Source: Leisingera sp. NJS204
Lineage (GTDB): Bacteria > Pseudomonadota > Alphaproteobacteria > Rhodobacterales > Rhodobacteraceae
DNA length: 64,000 nucleotides
Assembly: GCF_004123675.1 (NCBI RefSeq)
Contig: NZ_CP035417.1
Location: 1,417,501-1,481,500, forward strand
Reading direction: 5' to 3'
Below, piece by piece: positions 9,082 to 17,842 of the stretch. Under the pieces are notes generated by a model. That model did no database searches, was not told where the DNA came from, and saw only the letters and a list, made by a program, of their open reading frames with translations. The position numbers and the translations under genes were made by a program. How positions within the stretch are numbered: position 1 is the stretch's first letter; every line of letters begins with the position of its first letter.

Positions 9082-9918
9082 TTACTTCAGGAACGGTTCT
9101 GCCTTCATGGTGCCGGCAATGGGGGCGCCCAGCCGTTTCAGGATGGTCGGCGCCAGCTGGCGCTGGTCGATCACAGCGTCATGATCGGGGCCTTCGGCAT
9201 CACCAAAGTAGTACAGTGCCGTTTCCTGCTGCAGGGCGCCGCGGCCGCCATGGTGGCCGCGTTCGTCCTGGCCGTGGTCTGCCGTCACGATCACCTCGTA
9301 CCCCAGGCCGCGCCAGCGGGTGATGAAAGGGGCCAGCATCTCGTCCATCACGAAACAGGCGTGGTCCATTTCCTGGCAGTCGTGGAAATACCGGTGGCCC
9401 ATGCTGTCCAGGGTGCAGGTGTGCAGCATCCCGTAGTCCAGGCCAAATCGCAGGCAGAGGTTGGTCAGGGTGCCGAACAGGTCGACATCCGACGGGGTCA
9501 TCTGATTATCTTTGCCGTAGCCGGTCATGGAATGAAACCGGCCATGGTTGATGGTCTTGCTCTCGGGTTCGTCGTATTCGATGTCGCGCACGTAATCGAA
9601 CGGGTGCCGGTTGAAGAAGGACGACCAGTAGCTGTGCGCCACAGCCCCGGTCACGCCGCCCGCTTCGCGCACCTGGGAGAATACGTCCTTTTCCTTCAGC
9701 CGGAACACATTGGCATTGCCGGTGCAGCCATGGATGGCAGGCGCCACACCGGTGTGGATCGAGGCATAGCAGCTGGCCGAGATCGACGGCAGCACAGCGC
9801 GCAGTTTCCAGACGCGGGCATCGCCGCTGTCGACCCAGCCTTCGAGGTTGCCGAACAAGCGGCGGAAGTTTCGCCACGGCACGCCGTCCAGAATGATGAG
9901 CAGGAGTTTGTTGTCCAT
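9082..9918 (-). CDS. Alkaline-phosphatase-superfamily hydrolase, ENPP-like (nucleotide pyrophosphatase/phosphodiesterase)
   Basis: A 278-residue two-metal hydrolase. Metal ligands can be read as Asp11 (ILDG), Asp171 and His175 (LDSMGH), and Asp214-His215 (TADHGQ). The PSISASCYASIHTG segment aligns with the nucleophile loop PTKTFPNHYTLVTG of ENPP enzymes, which makes Ser47 the probable nucleophile in place of Thr. No signal peptide is seen, so it looks cytoplasmic. The ATG at 9918 follows an AAAGGG sequence; a longer frame reaches 9987 but would run into the palindrome at 9972-9987. That palindrome is nearly identical to the betI-betT operator, so I infer BetI control and a possible role in releasing choline or phosphocholine from a diester. 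Neither has been shown. Confidence 0.72.
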   Translation of the reverse strand: MDNKLLLIILDGVPWRNFRRLFGNLEGWVDSGDARVWKLRAVLPSISASCYASIHTGVAPAIHGCTGNANVFRLKEKDVFSQVREAGGVTGAVAHSYWSSFFNRHPFDYVRDIEYDEPESKTINHGRFHSMTGYGKDNQMTPSDVDLFGTLTNLCLRFGLDYGMLHTCTLDSMGHRYFHDCQEMDHACFVMDEMLAPFITRWRGLGYEVIVTADHGQDERGHHGGRGALQQETALYYFGDAEGPDHDAVIDQRQLAPTILKRLGAPIAGTMKAEPFLK

Positions 9919-9969
9919 TCGCCGAATCCCTTTTTCGCGCAGACTTGGTGCCGTATCATCGTGACGGTT

Positions 9970-9992
9970 TCTTGAATTGCCATTCAAAAAAC
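9970..9992. promoter_or_regulatory. Putative BetI-type operator upstream of the ENPP-like gene
   Basis: The palindrome TTGAATTGCCATTCAA (9972-9987) differs at two bases from the one between betI and betT (56621-56636). Counting the shared flanks TC and AAAAC, 21 of 23 bases agree. It lies 53 bp upstream of the start codon; the betI copy lies 59 bp upstream of betI, in the same orientation. Confidence 0.55.
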
Positions 9993-10063
9993 GAAAGGAT
10001 GGTCAGAAACCGGCATTTCGGCGGGAAGTTTCCTGGCTTTGCCGGGGAGAGGCCGGGCCGGGC

Positions 10064-10894
10064 TTAGAATGCGGTGGCAAGGACATAGACGCCGGCAAGC
10101 AGCAGGAGCCCGCCAGTGGAGTTAGCAAACAGGCGCGGGTTGCGGACATGCTTTTCCGCCAGCACATAAAGCGCAAGCCCGGCAATCCAGTAGAGGTTCA
10201 TGATGCCGCCGGCAAACAGCAGCAGCATCAACGCCCAGCAGCAGCCGAGGCAAAAAACGCCGTGATGGGCGCCCATCAGTACAGCACCATCCAAACCTGT
10301 GCGGTTATGCGCGGTCAGAAATTGTACCGGCATCCGGCAATGAAATAGGCAGGCGTGCTTGTAGGGGGTAAACTGATAGGCGCCCGCCGCCAGCAACAAC
10401 GCACCGCCAAGCGCGCGGCTGCTGAGCGACATCATGGGACCATAAGAGAGGCCCCACGATTCCAGCCACCATTGCAAGCTGGTGGCGATAATTGAAAAAA
10501 CGGCCCAAGCCAGCAGATAACCGCCAAGAAACGCCAGACTCAGCAGCGGTGCCTGCTGCGGGCTGGAGCCGGCTTTCTTGATGGCCGTGTAGAGCAGCAG
10601 CACAGGCGCGGCACTGGGGGTCATCATGGCGACCATCATGATCCACCACATCAGGAAGATCAGCCCGGTATAGGCAGGCGTCCAGGCATCGTTCGCGCCC
10701 ATCTGCATCGGTGCGCCAATCGGTCCGGCCATCCGTGTCATTTCTACCGCGGTCATGGTCATGCCAACGCCAAAAACAGTGTAAAACACGCTAAGCAGCA
10801 CGATCAGGGCCACGGCGCCCAGCACCACTGCCTGGTCGTGGCGCGCCAACCGTTCCGCTGTTCCCTTTATGCGCAGTACCGGTGCCATGACCAT
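10064..10894 (-). CDS. DUF2182 multi-spanning membrane protein
   Basis: About 276 residues with six to seven hydrophobic segments. The family is described only as a predicted metal-binding integral membrane protein. Visible signature elements are MWWIMMVAMMTPS in the first half and GVFCLGCCWALMLLLF with the conserved Cys-Leu-Gly-Cys-Cys-Trp core in the second half. The partner DUF1326 gene ends just upstream; this frame begins with ATG at 10894 or 10888 directly after that stop, and no clear ribosome-binding site decides between them, which suggests translational coupling. Function unknown; metal handling is a guess from the cysteines and the partner. Confidence 0.7.
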   Translation of the reverse strand: MVMAPVLRIKGTAERLARHDQAVVLGAVALIVLLSVFYTVFGVGMTMTAVEMTRMAGPIGAPMQMGANDAWTPAYTGLIFLMWWIMMVAMMTPSAAPVLLLYTAIKKAGSSPQQAPLLSLAFLGGYLLAWAVFSIIATSLQWWLESWGLSYGPMMSLSSRALGGALLLAAGAYQFTPYKHACLFHCRMPVQFLTAHNRTGLDGAVLMGAHHGVFCLGCCWALMLLLFAGGIMNLYWIAGLALYVLAEKHVRNPRLFANSTGGLLLLAGVYVLATAF

Positions 10895-10895
10895 C

Positions 10896-11537
10896 TCAGG
10901 CCGCGCGCTCAACGCCTCTGCCGGTCAGGTGCAGCTCGGCGATATGGGCGTGGGTTGCGCTGTTCTTGTCCAGGCTGATCGCTGCGTTGCGTGTCACGGT
11001 CGAACCGCTGGCCATGGCGGCCTCGGTGAATTCGAAGCCTTTCGGCAGCGCGATGCTGACGAAATGCGGATCCCCGGAAACGATATTGGCGATCGGCTGC
11101 ACTTTGGTTTCGGCGTAATCGCCAACCTTGGCCGACCCGGTGCCGGTTTCGCGATCATAGTCCAACGAGATCGCGGCATGCAGCGTTTCGTGCTTGGTCG
11201 GGCTTGTCAGGCTGAACACATAGAACATGGTAGCGAATTCATCGGTGTCTTCGCCTGTCATGATCGCCTCCAGCGCGGCCCGCTGATCCGCGGTGGCGCG
11301 TTCGTCGATGATCATCTGCATCTGGCCGTTGCCCTCGTGCACGGCGCCCGGCCATTTATAGATCACCGCCGCATAAAGCCCGTCCAGCTGGACGCTGCCA
11401 TAATGCCCCTTGTCGATACGGTAGGTCAGCATGGCTTCGCATGTGCCGTCCGTGGGCAGCTGTGAGAACTGGCACGGACACCCCGGATTGCAATTGCAGT
11501 TGCCGATTTCCTGTCCGTGAATGGCCCAATCTGTCAT
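10896..11537 (-). CDS. DUF1326 domain protein
   Basis: A 213-residue protein that starts with a tight cysteine cluster (Cys14, Cys16, Cys20, Cys22 in CNCNPGCPCQF), which looks like a metal-binding site. There is no signal peptide or membrane segment. The rest is a beta-rich DUF1326 fold of unknown role. It is followed directly by the DUF2182 membrane protein, a pairing seen in many proteobacteria, so the two probably work together. Confidence 0.72.
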   Translation of the reverse strand: MTDWAIHGQEIGNCNCNPGCPCQFSQLPTDGTCEAMLTYRIDKGHYGSVQLDGLYAAVIYKWPGAVHEGNGQMQMIIDERATADQRAALEAIMTGEDTDEFATMFYVFSLTSPTKHETLHAAISLDYDRETGTGSAKVGDYAETKVQPIANIVSGDPHFVSIALPKGFEFTEAAMASGSTVTRNAAISLDKNSATHAHIAELHLTGRGVERAA

Positions 11538-11702
11538 AGCAGCGCCTCCAGCCTTTTGCAGTCAAACAAAACTGCCCGATGACTTCAGGTTGGCCTGCAA
11601 AGCAAAAACAGCTGCACTCAGAAACAGAACATTATTTGCGGCTGGACCCGCCGCATTTCCCCGGTCCCGTCAAACTATCACAAAATGTCGAAGGCAGAAA
11701 AG

Positions 11703-11733
11703 AAAAAGCCCCCGCCCGGAACCGGGCAGGGGC
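11703..11733 (-). terminator. Intrinsic terminator of the peptide ABC operon
   Basis: On the minus strand a GCCCCTGCCCGG / CCGGGCGGGGGC stem with one mismatch ends in TTTTT. It stands 26 bp after the stop of the ATPase gene at 11760. Confidence 0.8.
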
Positions 11734-11759
11734 GTATGACATAGTAAAAGATTACGGGA

Positions 11760-13397
11760 TCAGTTGCCGGCGCTTTCCATCTTGCGGTGGGCGATCACCT
11801 CTTCCAGCCAGCCCAGCTTCATCTCGGGGACGGAACTCAGCAGCAAGTCGGTGTAATCGTCAAATGGCGGGCTCAGCACTTTGGACTTGCCGCCGTAGCG
11901 CTGCACCTTGCCCTGGTACATCACCGCGATGTTGTCGGAGATGGCGCGCACGGTTGCCAGATCGTGGGTGATGAACAGATAGGCCACATCCTCGATCTTC
12001 TGCAGGTCCAGCAGAAGCTTCAGGATGCCGTCCGCCACCAGCGGGTCCAGCGCCGAGGTGACCTCGTCGCAGATGATCATCTTGGGCTTGGCCGCCAGCG
12101 AACGGGCAATGCAGACACGCTGCTTCTGGCCGCCCGACAGCTCCGCCGGATAACGGTCCATGAATTTTTCGCCCAGCTCGATCTCGTCGAGCAGTTCGAT
12201 GATCCGCTTCTTCTTTTCCGCGCCGCGGATGCCAAAGTAGAACTCCAGCGGACGGCCGATGATGGTGCCAACGGTCTGGCGCGGGTTCATCGCCACATCC
12301 GCCATCTGGTAGATCATCTGCAGCTCGCGCAAGTCCTCGCGGCTGCGCCCTTTGAGGTCGCCCGACAGGGTGCGGCCTGCGAATTCGATCTCACCCTCGC
12401 GCGGGGGCAGAAGCCCGGTGATGACGCGGGCCAGGGTGGATTTTCCGGAACCGGATTCGCCCACCACCGCCAGCGTCTGGCCGGGATAGAGATCAACATT
12501 CACATTGTGCAGCACGTCGAACTGGGTGCCCTTATAGCGCGCGGTGATGTTCCTCACGCTCAGCACCGGATCGGGCGTCGGGGCCTTTTCCTCGTGTTCG
12601 ATGGAGCGGACCGAGACCAGCGCCTGGGTGTACTCCTCCTGCGGGTTGTTGATGATCTGGTCAACGGGGCCGTATTCCACGGTGTTGCCCATCTTCAGCA
12701 CCATGATGTCGTCGCTCACCTGCGCCACAACCGCCAGGTCGTGGGTAATGTAGAGCGCGGCAACGCCGGTGTCGCGGATCGCTTCCTTGATTGCCATCAG
12801 CACGTCGATCTGGGTGGTCACGTCGAGCGCGGTTGTCGGCTCGTCGAACACCACCAGATCCGGCTCCGGGCACAGCGCCAGCGCGGTCATGCAACGCTGC
12901 AGCTGGCCGCCCGACACCTGGTGCGGGTAGCGTTCGCCGATATTGTCCGGATCCGGCAGGCCCAGCTTGGCGAACAGGGCGCGGGCGCGGGCTTCGGCGT
13001 CCTTGCGGGAGAACTTCTTCTGCTCCACCGCGGCCTCGACCACCTGGTCCATGATCTTCTTGGCCGGGTTGAAGGAGGCTGCCGCCGATTGCGACACATA
13101 GGTCACCTCGGCACCGCGCAGGCGCCGGATGTCCTTGTGACCGCTCTTGAGGATGTCTCGGCCGTTGACCCAGACCTCGCCGCCGGTGATCTGCACGCCG
13201 CCGCGGCCATAGGCCATGGACGCGAGACCGATGGTCGATTTGCCGGCACCGGATTCACCGATCAGCCCCAGCACCTTTCCGGGCGCAAGATCAAAGCTGA
13301 CCCCGTGCACGATCTCGATATCGCGGGGGCGTTCGCCCGGCGGGTAGATGGTCGCGCCGATTTTCAGGTCGCGGACTTTCAACAGGGCATCGCTCAT
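11760..13397 (-). CDS. Peptide-type ABC importer, fused double ATPase subunit
   Basis: A 545-residue protein with two complete ATP-binding cassettes in tandem, equivalent to DppD and DppF joined. Walker A motifs are GESGAGKST and GESGSGKST, signature motifs VSGGQLQR and LSGGQKQR, and both halves have an ITHDLA switch region. It energises uptake of a peptide, opine or similar solute by the two permeases. The start overlaps the stop of the preceding permease by 4 bp (ATGA), a mark of translational coupling. It is the last gene of the operon; a terminator follows. Confidence 0.88.
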   Translation of the reverse strand: MSDALLKVRDLKIGATIYPPGERPRDIEIVHGVSFDLAPGKVLGLIGESGAGKSTIGLASMAYGRGGVQITGGEVWVNGRDILKSGHKDIRRLRGAEVTYVSQSAAASFNPAKKIMDQVVEAAVEQKKFSRKDAEARARALFAKLGLPDPDNIGERYPHQVSGGQLQRCMTALALCPEPDLVVFDEPTTALDVTTQIDVLMAIKEAIRDTGVAALYITHDLAVVAQVSDDIMVLKMGNTVEYGPVDQIINNPQEEYTQALVSVRSIEHEEKAPTPDPVLSVRNITARYKGTQFDVLHNVNVDLYPGQTLAVVGESGSGKSTLARVITGLLPPREGEIEFAGRTLSGDLKGRSREDLRELQMIYQMADVAMNPRQTVGTIIGRPLEFYFGIRGAEKKKRIIELLDEIELGEKFMDRYPAELSGGQKQRVCIARSLAAKPKMIICDEVTSALDPLVADGILKLLLDLQKIEDVAYLFITHDLATVRAISDNIAVMYQGKVQRYGGKSKVLSPPFDDYTDLLLSSVPEMKLGWLEEVIAHRKMESAGN

Positions 13398-14209
13398 CCG
13401 CGGCCTCCTTTCAGCGATGTGGTCCGGTTCAGCACCCAGTCAGCAACAAGGTTGACCGAGATCGCCAGAGTGGCGATGGCAAAGGCCGGGATCAGGGCTG
13501 CGGGAATTCCGTAGACGATGCCCTCCTTGTTTTCCTTCACGATGCCGCCCCAGTCAGCCTCAGGCGGCTGCACGCCCAGGCCCAGGAAGGACAGGGTTGA
13601 GACAAACAGCACCGCAAAAATGAACCGCAGGCCCATTTCGGCAATCAAAGGCGACAACGCGTTGGGCAGGATTTCGCGGAAGATGATCCAGGCGGTTTTC
13701 TCGCCGCGCAGACGGGCTGCCTCGACATAGTCCATGACCTCGATATCCACTGCGACGGCACGTGCTAAGCGGAAGACGCGCGTCGAATCCAGAAGCCCCA
13801 TTACAACGATGAGGATCGGGATTGTCACCGGCATCACAGACAGCACGACAAGCGCGAAGATCAGCGTCGGGATAGACATGATCAGGTCGACGAAACGCGA
13901 CAGTACCTGGTCCACCCAGCCGCCCATGACCGCAGCAAAGAAGCCAAGGACAGAGCCAAGCGTGAAGGATAAGATCGTTGCAGCGGTTGCCACAAAGATG
14001 GTTGTCCGCCCGCCATAGATCATGCGCGACAGCAGATCCCGGCCGATGTTGTCGGTACCAAGAAGGAATTCGCCGGACGAAGGTTCCCAAACATCGCCGA
14101 CGATTTCGGCCATGCCGTGGGGGGCAATCAGCGGGGCAAACAGCGCCGCGAGAAAGTAGAGGGCCGTGAAGAACAGCCCGATCATTGCAGAAACTGGGAT
14201 GTTCTTCAT
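13394..14209 (-). CDS. Peptide-type ABC importer permease (DppC-like)
   Basis: A 271-residue inner-membrane subunit with about six membrane spans and the EAA loop EAARLRGEKTAWIIFREILPN typical of BPD permeases (about residues 160-180). The conserved GTDNIGRDLLSRMIYGGR segment after the first span identifies the DppC/OppC half. It overlaps both neighbours by 4 bp. Confidence 0.85.
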   Translation of the reverse strand: MKNIPVSAMIGLFFTALYFLAALFAPLIAPHGMAEIVGDVWEPSSGEFLLGTDNIGRDLLSRMIYGGRTTIFVATAATILSFTLGSVLGFFAAVMGGWVDQVLSRFVDLIMSIPTLIFALVVLSVMPVTIPILIVVMGLLDSTRVFRLARAVAVDIEVMDYVEAARLRGEKTAWIIFREILPNALSPLIAEMGLRFIFAVLFVSTLSFLGLGVQPPEADWGGIVKENKEGIVYGIPAALIPAFAIATLAISVNLVADWVLNRTTSLKGGRG

Positions 14210-15162
14210 TTCGGGTGCCTCAGGCGCGGGTTGGACAGGATCGAAACCACATCAGCGATCAGGTTCAGGCCAATGTAGACGGCGGCAAAGATCAGGCCGC
14301 AGGCCTGCACAACAGGAACGTCCCGCTTGGATACGTGGTCCACAAGATACTGGCCCATACCCGGATAGGTGAACACAACTTCGATCACCACGACGCCGAC
14401 CACCAGATAAGCCAGGTTCAGCATGACAACATTGACGATCGGCGCAACCGCGTTGGGGAAGGCATGACGGTAGATCACCTGAAAACCGGACAGGCCTTTC
14501 AGCTCGGCGGTTTCGATATAGGCCGACTGCATCACGTTCAGAATTGCGGCGCGGGTCATGCGCATCATATGTGCCAGCACAACAAGCGTCAGCACCGCCA
14601 CAGGCAATGCAATGGAACTCAGTTTCTCGAGAAAGCTCATGGAGTCATTGATCATCGATACCGAGGGGAACCAGCGAAGCTTCACTGCAATCAGGTACAT
14701 CAGCATGTAACCGATCAGGAACTCCGGGATCGAAATCGAGGCCAGTGTTACGGCAGAAATCAGTTTGTCCGGCCAACGGTCTTTGTAGCGGACAGCGAGA
14801 AGGCCAAGGAAGATTGCAAGCGGCACCGCAACAACAGCAGCCCAGAAGGCGAGGAACAGAGTGTTGCTCAGGCGCTGGCCGATGCTTTCAGTAATGCTGC
14901 GCCCATTTGTCAGGGCAGTTCCCAAGTCGCCTTGCAGTGCGTTGAACAGCCACTCGAAATAGCGTTGCACGGGAGGATCGTTCAACCCAAGCTCAGCCCG
15001 CAGGTTTGCGAGGGCTTCGGGCGTGGCAGACTGGCCTAGGATCGACTGGGCCACATCACCTGGCAGAATCATCGTGCCTGCGAAAATCAGCGCTGATACC
15101 GCAAGCAGGAGAAGAAGGCCCAGCGCAATGCGCTGGGCCACAAGTTTCAACGCCGGTCCCAT
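14206..15162 (-). CDS. Peptide-type ABC importer permease (DppB-like)
   Basis: A 318-residue inner-membrane subunit with about six spans. It has the DppB/OppB N-terminal signature (an RIALGLLLLLAVSALIF membrane span, then LPGD and a QSILG region) and the EAA-type loop TAELKGLSGFQVIYRHAFPN. It starts two bases after the stop of the binding-protein gene and overlaps the next permease by 4 bp. Confidence 0.85.
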   Translation of the reverse strand: MGPALKLVAQRIALGLLLLLAVSALIFAGTMILPGDVAQSILGQSATPEALANLRAELGLNDPPVQRYFEWLFNALQGDLGTALTNGRSITESIGQRLSNTLFLAFWAAVVAVPLAIFLGLLAVRYKDRWPDKLISAVTLASISIPEFLIGYMLMYLIAVKLRWFPSVSMINDSMSFLEKLSSIALPVAVLTLVVLAHMMRMTRAAILNVMQSAYIETAELKGLSGFQVIYRHAFPNAVAPIVNVVMLNLAYLVVGVVVIEVVFTYPGMGQYLVDHVSKRDVPVVQACGLIFAAVYIGLNLIADVVSILSNPRLRHPK

Positions 15163-15163
15163 A

Positions 15164-16750
15164 TCAAGCAGCGAGCCACATTTTCATGGGAGCGTAGAAG
15201 TTGTTGAGTTCAAAGCCCTGTTTGGCATCGACCCAGCCGCCCACTTCGGTGCTGACACCATCAACAAAATCGTTGAACATCGGGCAGATCAGACCGCCCT
15301 CGTCGCGCAGGATGGTCGACATGTCGGCATACATCTGAGTCCGCTTGCCTTCGTCCAGCTCGCCCCGTGCTGCAACCAGCATCTGGTCGAATTGCTCGTT
15401 GTTGAAGCGGGTGTCGTTCCAGTCCGCGGTCGACAGATAAGCGGTGGTGAACATCTGGTCCTGGGTCGGCCGACCGCCCCAGTAGCTGGTGCAGAACGGT
15501 TTATTGTTCCAAACTTCCGACCAGTAGCCGTCGTTGGGCTCGCGCTTGATTTCCAGGTTGATGCCTGCAGCGCCGGCGGACTGCTGGAACAGAGCCGATG
15601 CATCCGGAGCACCCGGGAAAGAGTTGTCCGACGTGCGCAGCAGGACCGAGCCGTCAAACCCGGATTGCTTCAGGTGGAAGGCCGCTTTGTCCGGATCGTA
15701 TTCGCGCTGCTCCAACTGGGTGAAGAGCGGGTAGGACGAGTTGATCGGAGTGTCGTTGCCGACCGAACCGTATCCTGACAGGATTTTGTCGACCAATTCC
15801 TGACGGTTGATTCCGTATTTCAGCGCCAGCCGCAGATCCTTGTTGTCGAAGGGGGCGGTGTTGGTGTGCATGATGAACACGTAGTGGCCAGGACCCGAAG
15901 TGGTCTGAACATTGATGTTCGGTGCACGGTCAACCAGTTTGGCAGTCCGCGGCGGCACCCGGTTGATCATATGGACCTGACCGGACTGCAGGGCCGCGAC
16001 ACGGGCGGTATCGTCATTGATGACGATTAGTTCGATCGCCTCAGCGTGGCCCAGCGAGTCGTCCCAGTAGTTCGGGTTCTTCTCGGCCACAAAACGCACA
16101 CCCGGCTCGACCGACTTCAGAATGTAGGGGCCGGTGCCGATGCCGGCAGCCGGATCGTCCTTGCCGCCGTCGGGCTGGATCGCCAGGTGATAGTCAGTCA
16201 GCAGATACGGCAGGTCGGCGTTGGGGGTGTCCAGCTCGACAATGAAGTCGTTGCCTTCCGCACGCATCGCCTTGATACCGCGCATGATGCCCAGAGCGCC
16301 GGACTTGGTGTCTTCGCCCGAGTGGCGGTCCATGGTCGCCAGCACATCGTCTGCAGTCAGTGTTTTGCCGTTGGAGAAGGTCACACCTTCGCGGATCTTG
16401 AAAGTCCAGACGCGGGCGTCCGCGGAGGCTTCATAGCTTTCGGCCAGACGCGGCCAGATGCCGCCCTGCGGGTCGAGTTCCAGCAGCGGCTCGCCCCACA
16501 AACGGGTCACCTGGCTTGCGGTTGCGTTTGCACCCAGGGCCGGGTCAAGGCTGTCCGAGGCGCCGCCGCCCTGAATGCCGACCTTGATGGTGCCGCCTTT
16601 TTGCGGGCCGGCGGCCTTGGCTGCGCCGGACAGCAGCAGGTTTGCGGACACAGCGGTAAAGCCCAGTGCAGCGGCTTTGCCCAGGAAGTCACGGCGCGTC
16701 AGTTTGCCTGCCACGGCCTGACTGGCCAGATACTGCATATGCTTGTTCAT
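15164..16750 (-). CDS. Peptide-type ABC importer, Tat-exported solute-binding protein (SBP_bac_5)
   Basis: A 528-residue periplasmic binding protein of the dipeptide/oligopeptide/nickel family. The N-terminus carries a twin-arginine signal (TRRDFLGKAAALGF, about residues 18-31) and a cleavage region AAKAA near 45. The mature part shows family elements such as SLDPALG, WTFKIREGVTFSNGKTLTADDV and IGTGPYIL. It is the first gene of a four-gene operon, with GGGAGAAA before the ATG. The ligand is not predictable; these proteins bind peptides, opines, sugars or metal chelates. Confidence 0.87.
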   Translation of the reverse strand: MNKHMQYLASQAVAGKLTRRDFLGKAAALGFTAVSANLLLSGAAKAAGPQKGGTIKVGIQGGGASDSLDPALGANATASQVTRLWGEPLLELDPQGGIWPRLAESYEASADARVWTFKIREGVTFSNGKTLTADDVLATMDRHSGEDTKSGALGIMRGIKAMRAEGNDFIVELDTPNADLPYLLTDYHLAIQPDGGKDDPAAGIGTGPYILKSVEPGVRFVAEKNPNYWDDSLGHAEAIELIVINDDTARVAALQSGQVHMINRVPPRTAKLVDRAPNINVQTTSGPGHYVFIMHTNTAPFDNKDLRLALKYGINRQELVDKILSGYGSVGNDTPINSSYPLFTQLEQREYDPDKAAFHLKQSGFDGSVLLRTSDNSFPGAPDASALFQQSAGAAGINLEIKREPNDGYWSEVWNNKPFCTSYWGGRPTQDQMFTTAYLSTADWNDTRFNNEQFDQMLVAARGELDEGKRTQMYADMSTILRDEGGLICPMFNDFVDGVSTEVGGWVDAKQGFELNNFYAPMKMWLAA

Positions 16751-17198
16751 TGATTTCTCCCGATTGATTGCGGTGCTGCAAGCACCCGTTTTTTGATTGG
16801 TGGTTCAAGATTTGCGCATTTACTGCCACCTCGCAAGCGTTATTCGCCAAACCCTTGGCAGGGGGGAACGAGCACTTGCGAGGCTGGATAAGGGGGTGTC
16901 GTCTTTTTCAGGTAAGGTGCCGTTTTCAGGGGTAATGTCGCGTGTAAATCAAAAAAACATCCGGAATGCGACAAGAAATTTTTGTGCTCCGGAATGACGG
17001 AATTTTTATGAATCTGCCACGATCGCGCACGCCACCGGGTTTGAATTCGAAGAGAATCGATGCTTTGAGGTCGAAAAACGTCTTCTGCACCGCAAAAGAC
17101 CAATTCCTGACCTTTTCCCGCAGCGGCAGGCGGGATCGTCCGGGCCAATCCCTAAGAACGGTTTGCGGCATGCCAGAAGGCAGCCCGTTGGCGCCGGA
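16751..17198. other. Long upstream region of the ABC importer operon; inverted repeats only
   Basis: No gene is visible in this comparatively AT-rich stretch. Structures seen: GGTGCT-GCA-AGCACC followed by CCGTTTTTTG at 16772-16793 (terminator-like if read on the plus strand, or a stem in the operon's leader); a 9-bp inverted pair CCTCGCAAG (16829-16837) and CTTGCGAGG (16875-16883), 37 bp apart; and two copies of TCCGGAATG near 16960 and 16988. The importer promoter must lie here, but no clear -10/-35 pair stands out. Confidence 0.4.
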
Positions 17199-17645
17199 TC
17201 AAAGCTGTTCTGTGTCCATCCATACCGTCACCGGGCCGTCATTCAGCAGCCGGACCTTCATGTCGGCACCGAACTGTCCTTTTGCAATTTTCAAACCTAG
17301 CCGGGACAATTGCTCCGCAAAATACTCATACAGCCGTTCGCCTTCGGCAGGCGTAGCAGCAGTGGAAAACCCCGGACGGTTGCCGCGGCGGGTGTCGGCG
17401 GCCAGGGTGAATTGGCTGACCACCAGCGCACTGCCGCCGGTATCCAGCACCGAGCGGTTCATCTTGCCGGCCTCGTCCTTGAAGATCCGCAGCTTGGAGA
17501 TTTTGGCTGCCAGCTGATCCGCCTGCGCCTCGCTGTCGCCGTCCATGGCGCAGATCAGGATCAGCAAGCCTGCGCCGATTTCGCCGATGGCCGTGCCCTC
17601 AACGGTGACCGAGGCCTCGCTGACCCGCTGTATCAATGCCCGCAT
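17199..17645 (-). CDS. dtd: D-aminoacyl-tRNA deacylase
   Basis: Hydrolyses D-aminoacyl-tRNA (and glycyl-tRNA-Ala) so that D-amino acids do not enter translation; cytoplasmic. The 148-residue protein has full DTD length with the two hallmark motifs SQFTL (residues 77-81) and the NDGPVT loop containing the Gly-Pro dipeptide (137-138) that gives chiral proofreading. An AAGGAGCAGTC sequence upstream fits a ribosome-binding site. Confidence 0.93.
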   Translation of the reverse strand: MRALIQRVSEASVTVEGTAIGEIGAGLLILICAMDGDSEAQADQLAAKISKLRIFKDEAGKMNRSVLDTGGSALVVSQFTLAADTRRGNRPGFSTAATPAEGERLYEYFAEQLSRLGLKIAKGQFGADMKVRLLNDGPVTVWMDTEQL

Positions 17646-17842
17646 GACTGCTCCTTGTGCTGAATAGTTCCGGCCGCTGCGCCGTCTGTCCGCCGGTCTG
17701 CAAGAACTCTAGCCCCTTTGCAATGCAGAGGCGGGGTGACAGGCAGTAATCATCCGGTGCGGGTCCGGGTTTTTGCGGCGGATCAAGGCGCCGCCGCGGC
17801 GCCAATGGTAAAATGGGATGTAAGCAGAAAGGAGGCTGAACA

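Noticed and set aside
11787-13514. 575-residue open frame on the plus strand
   Set aside because: It is antisense to the fused double ATPase gene, whose Walker and signature motifs are all intact. The His/Arg/Gln-rich composition is that of a mirror frame in GC-rich DNA.
16772-16793. Plus-strand terminator before the ABC operon
   Set aside because: The hairpin plus T-run looks like one, but no plus-strand gene leads into it. It is kept only as an inverted repeat in the leader region.
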